A DNA stretch of 64,000 nucleotides from Scatomonas sp963649395 (GTDB lineage Bacteria > Bacillota > Clostridia > Lachnospirales > Lachnospiraceae), in contig CAVJHW010000001.1 in NCBI GenBank assembly GCA_963649395.1, positions 1 to 64,000 of the forward strand, written 5' to 3'. A program made the position numbers and the translations under genes. Position 1 is the stretch's first letter. Each line of letters starts with the position of its first letter. The notes under the pieces are model-generated. The model worked only from the letters and a program-made list of their open reading frames with translations. It was not told the origin of the DNA and did not search any database. Shown here piece by piece: positions 41,786 to 50,420 of the stretch.

Positions 41786-43326
41786 AACTGCGAGAATTGA
41801 AGATCAAGAACTTTGGGAAATTTCAACATCGCTCCATACTCCTGGAGGAGGGGCTGAATCTGATCTGCGGACAGAATGAAAGCGGGAAGTCAACGGTCCA
41901 TACCTTCATTCGGAGCATGCTCTTCGGAATACGCAGGCAGAGGGGCAGGGCTTCCAGAAATGATCTTTACAGCCGCTACCAGCCCTGGGAGGATCCGACC
42001 AATTATGGGGGAGAGCTCCGCTTCGACAGCGGAGGCAAGACCTTTCGATTGTCCCGGAATTTCGGACAGGGGCAGGCAGGCAGCCAGCTGATCTGTGAAA
42101 CGGACGGGGAATGTCTGTCGGTGGAGGACGGGGATCTGAAGATGCTTCTGGGAGGGGTCAGTGAGAACCAATATGACAATACGGTTTCCATTGGTCAGCT
42201 CAAGGGGGTGACGGATGAGGGTTTGGCCACGGAGTTAAAGAATTATATGGCCAACTACCAGGGAACCATAGACGGGACCTTGGATCTGGAGGCAGCGGCA
42301 GGGCAGCTCAAGGAGAAGAAGAGGGAAAGAGAGCGGCAGATCCGGGAGGAGAAGGCAGGTCAGGAGATCCGGCAGCAGGCTCTTTCCGCTCGGGTAGATT
42401 ATGCCAGACAGGAATGCCGTCAATGGGAGGCCAATTGCAAGACCACGGAGGAGGCGCTGAATCAGGCTATTTTCCATCGAGAGGTTTCCCATAAGGACAT
42501 GAAGAAGGTTCTGAAGGAATCCATGGAGAAGTCTGGCCGCAAATGGGTGCGGGTGGCCTGGATTCTGGCTATTATATCCTTTCTCATGTTCTTGTCCGTG
42601 CTCTTCTTCTTCAAGGTGCCTTCCCGCTTGATCCGAACCGGGCTGGCTATCTCCATATTGGCCTTGTTCTGGCTGGTGCTGCATGAGCTGCGACACCGAA
42701 AGCAGTCGGTTCTGGTGGAGGAGCCGGATGGGGAGGAGGAGAGGATCCAGAAGTTGCAATGGAACCTGGAATATCTGCAGCAGGAATTCTCTGCCAAGAA
42801 GACGGAGGTGGAGAATCTGGAGTTGGAATACCGGGAATATTGCCTCTCCTGCGGGAACAAAAGCAGGCTGCAGGAGGATGTGAAGGCCCTGGAATTGGCT
42901 TTGGAGACCCTGGAGACCTTGTCAGGGGAGCTGCAAAGGCAGGTGGGAAGGGGATTGAAGGATCGCATGTCAGAGATCCTGTCTCAGATTACAGGGGGAA
43001 GGTATGAGGCCGTATCCCTGGATGGGGAGATGAAAATGGGTTTGCACAGTCGGGATCAATACCTGCCCCTCACCCAGGCCAGCAGGGGAACCGTGGAGCA
43101 GACCTATTTTGCCCTGCGCATGGCAGCGGCAGACCTTCTGTGTGCCGAGGAAGACCTGCCGATTCTATTGGATGAGGTCTTTGCTATGTATGACGACCAG
43201 CGGCTGACCCAGGTTCTGCATTGGCTTAGCCGCCAGAAGCGCCAGATTCTTCTCTTTACCTGTCACAGCCGGGAGGAAAGACTGCTGGCGGAGCAGGGGA
43301 TCCCCTTCCACAAGGTGGCCTTGTAG
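41782..43326 (+). CDS. YhaN/SbcC-like AAA ATPase with membrane segments
   Basis: 514 aa. Walker A in CGQNESGKSTVHTFIRSML near residue 37, and the C-terminal half-site with the signature-like LTQASRGTVEQTYFALR and Walker B LPILLDEVFAMYDD. Between them lies a short coiled coil (about 170-250), two adjacent hydrophobic helices (about 255-297) and a second short coiled coil. Full SbcC proteins have coiled coils several times longer and no membrane segments, so this is a compact, membrane-attached variant, as in YhaN. It is the partner of the metallophosphoesterase upstream. Confidence 0.85.
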   Translation: MKLRELKIKNFGKFQHRSILLEEGLNLICGQNESGKSTVHTFIRSMLFGIRRQRGRASRNDLYSRYQPWEDPTNYGGELRFDSGGKTFRLSRNFGQGQAGSQLICETDGECLSVEDGDLKMLLGGVSENQYDNTVSIGQLKGVTDEGLATELKNYMANYQGTIDGTLDLEAAAGQLKEKKRERERQIREEKAGQEIRQQALSARVDYARQECRQWEANCKTTEEALNQAIFHREVSHKDMKKVLKESMEKSGRKWVRVAWILAIISFLMFLSVLFFFKVPSRLIRTGLAISILALFWLVLHELRHRKQSVLVEEPDGEEERIQKLQWNLEYLQQEFSAKKTEVENLELEYREYCLSCGNKSRLQEDVKALELALETLETLSGELQRQVGRGLKDRMSEILSQITGGRYEAVSLDGEMKMGLHSRDQYLPLTQASRGTVEQTYFALRMAAADLLCAEEDLPILLDEVFAMYDDQRLTQVLHWLSRQKRQILLFTCHSREERLLAEQGIPFHKVAL

Positions 43327-43372
43327 GACAGGGAGGAACCTCGGTTATCGCGCCAGTCAGGTACCAGTCAGG

Positions 43373-44149
43373 TCAGTCCTTACAGCAGGCCAGAACCTTT
43401 TGAAAGTCCAGGGAACCGCCGAAGAGGTCCAGCGCGCTTCCTACGGTTACATCTACCACATTTTTGCCCGCTTTCTTGAGGAGGCGGAGATCTTCATAGC
43501 TTCCCACGCCCCCGGCGTAGGTGACGGGGAAGCCCTTCAGACCGGCCAGGAGCTCTACCAGGCTGACTTCAATGCCTGCGGCCTTGCCCTCCACGTCTGC
43601 CGCATGAATCAGGAATTCATCACAGCAGGAGGACAATTCCTGAAGAATCTCCGGATCCAGCCGGACATCGGTAAACTTCTGCCAGCGGTCGGTGACGATA
43701 TAGTAAGCGCCATCCCTGCGGCGGCAGCTCAGATCCAGAACCAAATGCCTTCGGCCTACAGCCTGGATCAGACCTTGAAGATTTGCCCGATTGATCTGTC
43801 CGTCTCGGAAGACATAAGAGGTAACAATGACATGGCTGGCTCCGGCATCCAGGAAGGCAGCGGCATTGTCTGCCGTGACGCCGCCCCCCAGCTGCAATCC
43901 TCCCGGCCAGGCTTGCAAGGCAGCCATAGCCTGGGCCCTGGTGGCAGGGTAATAGGGAGAATCCCCAGGGTTCAGAAGGATGACATGGCCGCCGGTCAGA
44001 CCCATTTTCCGATAGAGGCGGGCATAGAAGGGGGCGTCCTGGTCTGAGACAAAGTTTTCCGAGGCCTGGTTGCCCACATCTGACAGGCTGCCGCCTATGA
44101 TTTGCTTGACTTTTCCATTATGGATATCTATACAAGGTCGAAATCTCAT
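43373..44149 (-). CDS. hisA: HisA isomerase of the eukaryotic HIS6 type
   Basis: 258 aa (beta/alpha)8 enzyme converting ProFAR to PRFAR in histidine synthesis. The opening FRPCIDIHNGKVKQIIGGSL resembles yeast HIS6 rather than the usual bacterial HisA (which begins with IPAIDL...). Further: GGHVILLNPGD, LQLGGGVTADNAAAFLDAGASHVIVTS, HAADVEGKAAG, TYAGGVGSYEDL. It stands alone here, away from hisC (49.3 kb) and other his genes. It has its own minus-strand promoter. Confidence 0.88.
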   Translation of the reverse strand: MRFRPCIDIHNGKVKQIIGGSLSDVGNQASENFVSDQDAPFYARLYRKMGLTGGHVILLNPGDSPYYPATRAQAMAALQAWPGGLQLGGGVTADNAAAFLDAGASHVIVTSYVFRDGQINRANLQGLIQAVGRRHLVLDLSCRRRDGAYYIVTDRWQKFTDVRLDPEILQELSSCCDEFLIHAADVEGKAAGIEVSLVELLAGLKGFPVTYAGGVGSYEDLRLLKKAGKNVVDVTVGSALDLFGGSLDFQKVLACCKD

Positions 44150-44189
44150 AAATCAATACAATCCTTTCGCTGCGTTCAATGGTATTCTC

Positions 44190-44218
44190 ATTGTATCTTA
44201 AAAATGAAAAGGTATCAA
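44190..44218 (-). promoter_or_regulatory. Promoter of hisA
   Basis: Minus strand TTGATA (44218-44213), 17-bp spacer, TACAAT (44195-44190). Confidence 0.65.
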
Positions 44219-44295
44219 CCGCAAACAGATGAAGGGGGCTTATCGGTGAATCGGACAGCAGACCAGGGGGCCGCCCCGTTTTTTTTTACTATTGA

Positions 44296-44324
44296 TTGAT
44301 GTTTTGAGCAAAAGGTGGTAATAT
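44296..44324 (+). promoter_or_regulatory. Promoter of bioY
   Basis: TTGATG at 44296-44301, 17-bp spacer, TAATAT at 44319-44324; a leader of about 95 nt follows. I see no convincing BirA operator. Confidence 0.55.
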
Positions 44325-44425
44325 GCAAGTGCTTGACCAATGCCCGGGAAGTCGGGGCAGGCTGGCGTCAAGGATAGAACGGTAGGTCATGGGGGAGGAA
44401 GAGTCCGAAAGGAGTACATATCATT

Positions 44426-44989
44426 ATGAAGACAAGAAAACTATCGACCAAGGAAATTGCCTTGATTGGCCTTATGGCAGCGATCCTGTGTCTGGCGGCG
44501 CCCTTTTCCGTCCCCATAGGACCGGTGCCTATCTCTTTGGCAACCCTGGCGATCTATTTCACTATCTACTTATTAGGAGCCTTTTGCGGCACCCTCAGCT
44601 GTTTGATCTACCTCTTGCTAGGCTTGGTGGGACTGCCGGTCTTCTCCGGCTTTAGCAGCGGCCCGGAGAAGCTGCTGGGGCCTACGGGCGGCTATCTGAT
44701 TGGTTACCTGCTTATGGCCTGGATCGGGGGTATTTTCCTTGATAGATATCGGAAGAATATTCTGCTGCAATTCCTGGGTCTGGTCCTGGGAACGGCTGCT
44801 TGCTATATTCTGGGCACCGCCTGGCTGGCTCAGCAGGCGAGTCTGAGCCTGAGGGCGGCTCTCTGGGCTGGGGTAATCCCCTTTATTCCGGGAGATTTGA
44901 TTAAAATCGTTGCTGCCATGGCAGTGGCACCTCAGATTCGCAGGCAGCTGGATCGCTTTCGTCCGCAAGATCAGAGGATTTCCAGGTAG
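44426..44989 (+). CDS. bioY: Biotin transporter BioY
   Basis: 187 aa, six membrane helices, substrate-binding (S) component of the ECF biotin importer. Visible: IALIGLMAAILCLAAPFSVPIGPVPISLATLAIY and the conserved GLVGLPVFSGFSSG...LLGPTGGYLIGYL. The energising ECF ATPases are not in the window. GGAG is 11 bp before the ATG. The MATE gene follows after 30 bp in what is probably the same transcript. Confidence 0.93.
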   Translation: MKTRKLSTKEIALIGLMAAILCLAAPFSVPIGPVPISLATLAIYFTIYLLGAFCGTLSCLIYLLLGLVGLPVFSGFSSGPEKLLGPTGGYLIGYLLMAWIGGIFLDRYRKNILLQFLGLVLGTAACYILGTAWLAQQASLSLRAALWAGVIPFIPGDLIKIVAAMAVAPQIRRQLDRFRPQDQRISR

Positions 44990-45019
44990 TTTCAGATTGT
45001 TGATAAGAGAGGAAGGAAC

Positions 45020-46363
45020 ATGAACCATCTATTTTCCAACAGGGATCTGAAGAGGCTGCTGTTTCCTATCGTGATTGAGCAATTGCTGAATTCCTTGATG
45101 GGAACTGCGGATACCATTATGGTCAGCAACATCGGATCGGAGGCTATCTCTGCGGTATCTCTGGTGGATTCCATCAATGTGCTGATGATCCAGGCCTTTG
45201 CCGCTTTGGCTGCCGGAGGAACCATTGTTTGCTCCCATTACGTAGGGAGCCGTAAGATGAAGGAGGCCAATCATTCGGCCCAGCAGCTTCTGCTGACTGT
45301 GACGGTGCTGTCCATGGCCATCATGGGCGTTTGCCAGCTCCTTCGCAATCCCATGCTTTCCCTGATTTTTGGTCAGATCGAGGAGGCTGTGATGGTCAAT
45401 GCCCGGATCTACTTCTTCTATACGGCTTTGTCCTTTCCCTTTATTGCCATGTACAATGCGGGAGCTGCTATTTTCCGATCCCAGGAGAATACCCGATTGC
45501 CTATGCTGATCTCGGTGGCATCCAATTTCCTGAATATCGGGGGCAATGCCATCTTAATCTGGGGTTTTCGTATGGGGGTGGCCGGTGCGGCGATCCCTAC
45601 CCTTGTCTCCCGTATCTTCTGCGCAGTGATGGTTCTGGCTTGTTTGCATCGTTCCAAATACCAGATTCAGATTAGGGACTATCGTAAGATTCGACCGGAT
45701 TGGCCGGCGATTCGGAAGATTCTGTCCATCGGAATTCCCTCCGGTGTGGAAAATAGTATGTTCCAGCTGGGCAAGCTGGCAGTCCAGTCTACGGTATCTA
45801 CCCTGGGGACTACAGCCATTGCCGCTCAGGCTATGACCAATATTCTGGAGGGGCTGAACGGAGTTGCCGGGATGGGGATCGGAATCGGCCTCATGACGGT
45901 GGTAGGGGAATGTCTGGGAGCCGGGCGACAGGATGAGGCAGTCTACTATATCAAGAAGCTTTCCCTGGTGGCAGAGGTCGCTGTTGCAGCCTCCTGCCTC
46001 CTGGTTCTGGCTCTGACCAAGCCGATCACCTGGATCGGAGGCATGGATCCGGCCAGTGCCAACCTTTGCTTCCAGATGGTGGTAGCCATTACGGTGGTGA
46101 AACCCCTGCTCTGGGTCCTCTCCTTTGTACCAGGATACGGAATGCGGGCGGCGGGAGATGTGAGATTCTCCATGATCCTATCCTGTGCCTCCATGTGGAC
46201 CTTTCGAGTGGTGACCTGTATCATACTTTGCCGTTATATGGGATTTGGACCCATGGGGGTCTGGATTGCCATGTTCCTGGATTGGGGCTTCCGGGCTTTC
46301 AGCTACAGTCTGCGCTTTCGAAGCCGTCGCTGGCTCCTGCACAAGGTCATAGACAAGGAATAA
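45020..46363 (+). CDS. MATE family efflux transporter
   Basis: 447 aa, 12 membrane helices in two homologous halves, multidrug and toxin extrusion fold (Na+- or H+-coupled). Visible: FPIVIEQLLNSLMGTADTIMVSNIG at the start and IGIPSGVENSMFQLGKLAVQS opening the second half. AGGAAGG precedes the ATG. Substrate unknown; it follows bioY closely, which may be only chance. Confidence 0.9.
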   Translation: MNHLFSNRDLKRLLFPIVIEQLLNSLMGTADTIMVSNIGSEAISAVSLVDSINVLMIQAFAALAAGGTIVCSHYVGSRKMKEANHSAQQLLLTVTVLSMAIMGVCQLLRNPMLSLIFGQIEEAVMVNARIYFFYTALSFPFIAMYNAGAAIFRSQENTRLPMLISVASNFLNIGGNAILIWGFRMGVAGAAIPTLVSRIFCAVMVLACLHRSKYQIQIRDYRKIRPDWPAIRKILSIGIPSGVENSMFQLGKLAVQSTVSTLGTTAIAAQAMTNILEGLNGVAGMGIGIGLMTVVGECLGAGRQDEAVYYIKKLSLVAEVAVAASCLLVLALTKPITWIGGMDPASANLCFQMVVAITVVKPLLWVLSFVPGYGMRAAGDVRFSMILSCASMWTFRVVTCIILCRYMGFGPMGVWIAMFLDWGFRAFSYSLRFRSRRWLLHKVIDKE

Positions 46364-46365
46364 AG

Positions 46366-46386
46366 CAAAAGCATAGCTTTTCTTTT
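46366..46386 (+). terminator. Weak terminator after the MATE gene
   Basis: AAAAGC-ATA-GCTTTT hairpin with a CTTTT tail; stem of six. Confidence 0.4.
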
Positions 46387-46396
46387 GATATAAATG

Positions 46397-46405
46397 TGGT
46401 ATAAT
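46397..46405 (+). promoter_or_regulatory. Extended -10 promoter of trkA-trkH
   Basis: TGGTATAAT (hexamer 46400-46405) with a T-rich -35 region. Confidence 0.5.
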
Positions 46406-46446
46406 GCAAGCAAAATATTGACTTTAGGGAGGGTAATCAGGTAGTC

Positions 46447-47805
46447 ATGCAGATTTTGATTGTTGGCTGCGGGAAAGTGGGAAGAGTCCTGGCGGTTAAG
46501 CTATCCAAAGAGGATAACAATGTAACGGTAGTGGATATGAATCCGGAGGTGGTTCGGAGCATATCCACTGCATATGATGTAATGGGGGTTGTGGGAAATG
46601 GCGCCAGCTACAGTGTCCTGTCGGAGGCTGACCTAGAACATACGGATATTCTCATTGCAGTGACCCACAATGATGAGGTGAATCTTCTCTGCTGTGTGGT
46701 GGCCAAGAAGGCGGCCAATTGCCATACTATTGCCAGGGTTCGAAATCCCATCTATTCCACCGAGAGGGAGTTCCTTCGCCGGGAACTGGGGCTGTCTATG
46801 ATCATCAATCCAGAATGGGCAGCGGCTCATGAGATTTCCCGCCTGCTGCGCTTTCCCTCGGCCATTGAGATTGACAGCTTTTCCAAGGGACGCATTGAAA
46901 TGCTCCGCTTTAAGGTGCCCAAGGATTCCCTGATGGTCGGCCATGCTTTGAAGGAAATGCCCCACAAGCTGCAGCTGGAGGTTTTGGTATGCGCAGCAGA
47001 GCGCAAGGGTCAGGTCCTTATCCCGGACGGTAATTATGTGGTGCAGGAGGGGGATACCCTATCCATCGTGGCAAAGCCTCAAAATGCCAATGTTTTCTTC
47101 AAGAAGATCGGCATCCGGACCAACCAGGTGAAGAATACCATGATCATTGGGGGCGGCTCTATCACCTTCTATCTGACCCAGATGCTGGAGACCATGGGGA
47201 TCCAGGTTAAGATTGTGGAGATCAGGAGAGAACGGTGCGAGGAGCTCAGCGAGCTCCTGCCCAAGGCAACCGTAATCTGTGGAGACGGCAGTGATCAGGA
47301 GCTCTTGCAGGAGGAACATCTGGAGCAGATGGACTCCCTGGTGGCCTGCACGGGGATGGATGAGGAGAATATTATCCTATCCCTCTATGCCAAGGATAAG
47401 GTTCGCTCCAAGGTGGTGACCAAGATGAACCACTTGGACTTTAATGATGTGATTCACAGCTTGAATCTGGACAGTCTGGTCTATCCCAAGAATATTACGG
47501 CGGAGACCATCCTCCAATATGTCCGGGCTATGGCCAACACGGTGGGAAGCAATGTAGAGACTCTCTACAAGCTGATGGATGACCGGGTAGAAGCCTTGGA
47601 ATTCATCATCAGTCCCAAGGCTACCATTACCGGAATTTGTCTGCAGGATATGCGATTTAAGAAGGGGCTCCTGATTGCGGGTATCATGCGAAAGGGCAAG
47701 TTTATCATACCCGGCGGCCAGGATGTCTTCCAGGTGGGGGACTCGGTCATTGTTGTGACGACGAACAGCGGTTTTCAGGATGTCTATGATATCCTGGAAG
47801 AGTAA
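46447..47805 (+). CDS. trkA: Potassium uptake regulatory protein TrkA
   Basis: 452 aa cytoplasmic gating subunit of the Trk potassium system. Two NAD-binding RCK_N domains (GCGKVGRVLAVKLS near residue 8; GGGSITFYLTQML near 237) each followed by an RCK_C domain (about 140-220 and 368-450). Nucleotide binding opens or closes the partner channel. trkH begins 12 bp after its stop. Confidence 0.93.
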   Translation: MQILIVGCGKVGRVLAVKLSKEDNNVTVVDMNPEVVRSISTAYDVMGVVGNGASYSVLSEADLEHTDILIAVTHNDEVNLLCCVVAKKAANCHTIARVRNPIYSTEREFLRRELGLSMIINPEWAAAHEISRLLRFPSAIEIDSFSKGRIEMLRFKVPKDSLMVGHALKEMPHKLQLEVLVCAAERKGQVLIPDGNYVVQEGDTLSIVAKPQNANVFFKKIGIRTNQVKNTMIIGGGSITFYLTQMLETMGIQVKIVEIRRERCEELSELLPKATVICGDGSDQELLQEEHLEQMDSLVACTGMDEENIILSLYAKDKVRSKVVTKMNHLDFNDVIHSLNLDSLVYPKNITAETILQYVRAMANTVGSNVETLYKLMDDRVEALEFIISPKATITGICLQDMRFKKGLLIAGIMRKGKFIIPGGQDVFQVGDSVIVVTTNSGFQDVYDILEE

Positions 47806-47817
47806 GGGAGGGGCAGG

Positions 47818-49260
47818 ATGAATTATTCAATGATTCGCTATATTCTGGCCTGGGTGTTGAAGGTAGAGGGAGCTCTGATGGGGCTCCCCTGTATCATTGC
47901 GTTGATTTATGGAGAAAGGGAGGGGTATGCCTACCTTTTCTGTATGGCTGTCTGTCTGGCAATCGGATTTCTGGGTTCTTTTAAGAAGCCGGAGAATACG
48001 GAGATCTACCAGAAGGATGGCTTTGCTGCCGTGGCTTTGGCCTGGATTGTCCTAAGTCTCTTCGGAGCCATTCCCTTCATGCTGACAGGGGAGGTAAAAT
48101 CCTATGTGGATGCCCTCTTCGAGATTGTATCCGGCTTCACCACAACGGGGGCTTCCATTCTGAAGGATGTGGAGGCGGTCTCCCATGCCACCCTTCTGTG
48201 GAGAAGCTTCTCCCACTGGGTAGGGGGCATGGGGGTTTTGGTTTTTATCCTGATGCTGATTCCCGTGAAGAATGGATCTCAGATGAACCTGATGCGGGCA
48301 GAGAGCCCCGGGCCCTCCGTATCCAAGTTTGTGCCCCGGGTTCGGAATACGGCGATTATCCTCTATAAGATCTACGTGGTCATGACCATCCTGCAGATCC
48401 TCCTCCTGCTCATCAGCAAGATGAATTGGTTTGATGCCCTTTGTATGTCCTTTGGAAGTGCAGGTACGGGGGGCTTCAGCATCCTCAATACCGGCTGTGC
48501 CTCTTATACCCCGGTGCAGCAGTGGATTATCACGGTCTTCATGATCCTCTTCGGAGTGAATTTCAGCTTCTATTATCTCATCCTCTGCAAAAAGGCAGGG
48601 GCTGCCCTGAAAATGGAGGAGGTTCGGGCCTATTTTATCATTATTGGGGTGGCCATCCTCCTGATTACCTGGAATATCAGCAGCCGGTACGCATCCATGG
48701 GACATGCCCTGCGGGATGCCGCCTTTCAGGTGGGAAGTATCATCACTACTACCGGATATTCCACCACAGACTTTAACCTGTGGCCGGAGCTGTCCAAGTA
48801 TATCCTGATCCTTTTGATGTTTATCGGGGCTTGCGCAGGCAGCACCGGCGGGGGCATCAAGGTATCCCGAATTGTGATATTATGCAAGTCTATTGGCAAG
48901 GAGATGCAGGTGATTGCCCACCCCAGAGGCATTCAGAAGGTCAAGATGGACGGAAAAACGGTGGAGCATGAGATCCAGCGGTCCATCAATGTATTTTTCA
49001 TTGCCTATATGGTGATCTTTGCAGCCTCCGTCCTGGTCATCAGTTTTGACGAATTTTCCTTTGAGACCAATTTCACGGCGGTAGCAGCTACATTGAACAA
49101 CATAGGTCCCGGCATGGACATGGTGGGACCGGCGGGGAATTTTGCCGCCTATAGCCCCATTTCCAAGATTATGCTGACCTTGGATATGCTGGCAGGAAGA
49201 CTGGAGCTCTTCCCCTTCCTGATCCTCTTCTGCCCTTCCACCTGGAAGGGGCAGGGCTGA
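47818..49260 (+). CDS. trkH: Potassium uptake membrane protein TrkH
   Basis: 480 aa, eight main membrane helices and four pore loops with selectivity-filter-like motifs (FTTTGASI, GSAGTGGF, TGYSTTDF, and a late NNIGPGM). Forms the ion path; TrkA attaches to its inner face. It ends with GRLELFPFLILFCPSTW as in clostridial homologues. AGGGAGGGGCAGG directly precedes the ATG. Confidence 0.93.
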   Translation: MNYSMIRYILAWVLKVEGALMGLPCIIALIYGEREGYAYLFCMAVCLAIGFLGSFKKPENTEIYQKDGFAAVALAWIVLSLFGAIPFMLTGEVKSYVDALFEIVSGFTTTGASILKDVEAVSHATLLWRSFSHWVGGMGVLVFILMLIPVKNGSQMNLMRAESPGPSVSKFVPRVRNTAIILYKIYVVMTILQILLLLISKMNWFDALCMSFGSAGTGGFSILNTGCASYTPVQQWIITVFMILFGVNFSFYYLILCKKAGAALKMEEVRAYFIIIGVAILLITWNISSRYASMGHALRDAAFQVGSIITTTGYSTTDFNLWPELSKYILILLMFIGACAGSTGGGIKVSRIVILCKSIGKEMQVIAHPRGIQKVKMDGKTVEHEIQRSINVFFIAYMVIFAASVLVISFDEFSFETNFTAVAATLNNIGPGMDMVGPAGNFAAYSPISKIMLTLDMLAGRLELFPFLILFCPSTWKGQG

Positions 49261-49335
49261 TCCCTTTTGACTTTTAGCTGCGGCGGACTTTCACTTGGGC
49301 AGCAGAAGTGTTTGATTTGAGAGGAGATGTACGAT

Positions 49336-50391
49336 ATGAGTGACTGGAGAGACAAGGTGCGAAGAGTTGTCCCCTATGTGCCGGGGGAGCAGCCGGATCA
49401 GCCGGATATGATTAAATTGAATACCAATGAAAATCCTTATCCACCGGCTCCTGGCGTGAGGAAGGCCCTGGAGGCTTTTGATACAGACCGTCTTCGTCTG
49501 TATCCGGATCCCAAGGCTGGGGTGCTGACCCAGGCATTGGCGGACTACTATGGGGTCAAGCCCACTCAAGTCTTTGTAGGAGTGGGATCTGACGATGTCC
49601 TGGCCATGTCCTTTTTGACCTTTTTCCATTCAGACAAGCCCATCCTCTTTCCGGATATCACTTATTCCTTCTATGATGTGTGGGCAGAGGAATTTCGGAT
49701 TCCTTATGTCACCAAGGCGCTGGATGACAACTTCCACATAGTGCCGGAGGATTATTTCGGGGAGAATGGAGGAGTCATCTTCCCTAATCCCAATGCTCCC
49801 ACCGGTGTGGAGCTGCCCTTGTCAGCGATCGAGGACATTTTGCAGCATAATCGGGATGTGGTGGTGATAGTGGATGAGGCCTATGTGGACTTCGGCGCCA
49901 GGACTGCCCTTCCCCTGCTGGAAAAGTATGACAACCTTCTGGTGGTGCAGACCTTTTCCAAGTCCCGGTCTATGGCGGGAATGCGGATCGGCTTCTGCAT
50001 AGGCAATGAGGAGCTGATCTCCTATCTGAATGACGTGAAATATTCCTTCAACTCCTATACCATGGATCAGCTGACTCTGGCTTTGGGGACGGAGGCATTG
50101 AAGGATCAAGCTTATTTTCAGGAGACGGTAGACAAGATTGTAAAGACTCGGGAATGGACCAAGAAGGAGCTGAGACGGCTGGGATTTACCTTCGAGGATT
50201 CCAAGGCCAATTTTATTTTCGCCAGTCATGAGACCATACCCGCTGGCCAGATCTTCCAGGCCTTGCGGGAGAGACATATCTATGTCCGCTATTTTGACAA
50301 ACCCAGGATTGACAACTACCTGCGCATTACCATAGGAACCCGGGAGGAGATGGAGACGCTGATCGAGTTCCTGGACCACTTGTTAGCATAG
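49336..50391 (+). CDS. hisC: Histidinol-phosphate aminotransferase
   Basis: 351 aa fold-type I PLP enzyme of histidine synthesis. Visible: LNTNENPYPP, the PNPNAPTG loop, DEAYVDF, and the PLP-lysine motif TFSKSRSMAGMRIG. Two ATGs are possible: at 49327 the ribosome site GAGGAG is adjacent, at 49336 it is 9 bp away, so I use the second. It lies 30 bp before the CobW-like gene. No other his gene adjoins it. Confidence 0.9.
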   Translation: MSDWRDKVRRVVPYVPGEQPDQPDMIKLNTNENPYPPAPGVRKALEAFDTDRLRLYPDPKAGVLTQALADYYGVKPTQVFVGVGSDDVLAMSFLTFFHSDKPILFPDITYSFYDVWAEEFRIPYVTKALDDNFHIVPEDYFGENGGVIFPNPNAPTGVELPLSAIEDILQHNRDVVVIVDEAYVDFGARTALPLLEKYDNLLVVQTFSKSRSMAGMRIGFCIGNEELISYLNDVKYSFNSYTMDQLTLALGTEALKDQAYFQETVDKIVKTREWTKKELRRLGFTFEDSKANFIFASHETIPAGQIFQALRERHIYVRYFDKPRIDNYLRITIGTREEMETLIEFLDHLLA

Positions 50392-50420
50392 TTGGATAGA
50401 AAAGAGGATAACAAAGAACC

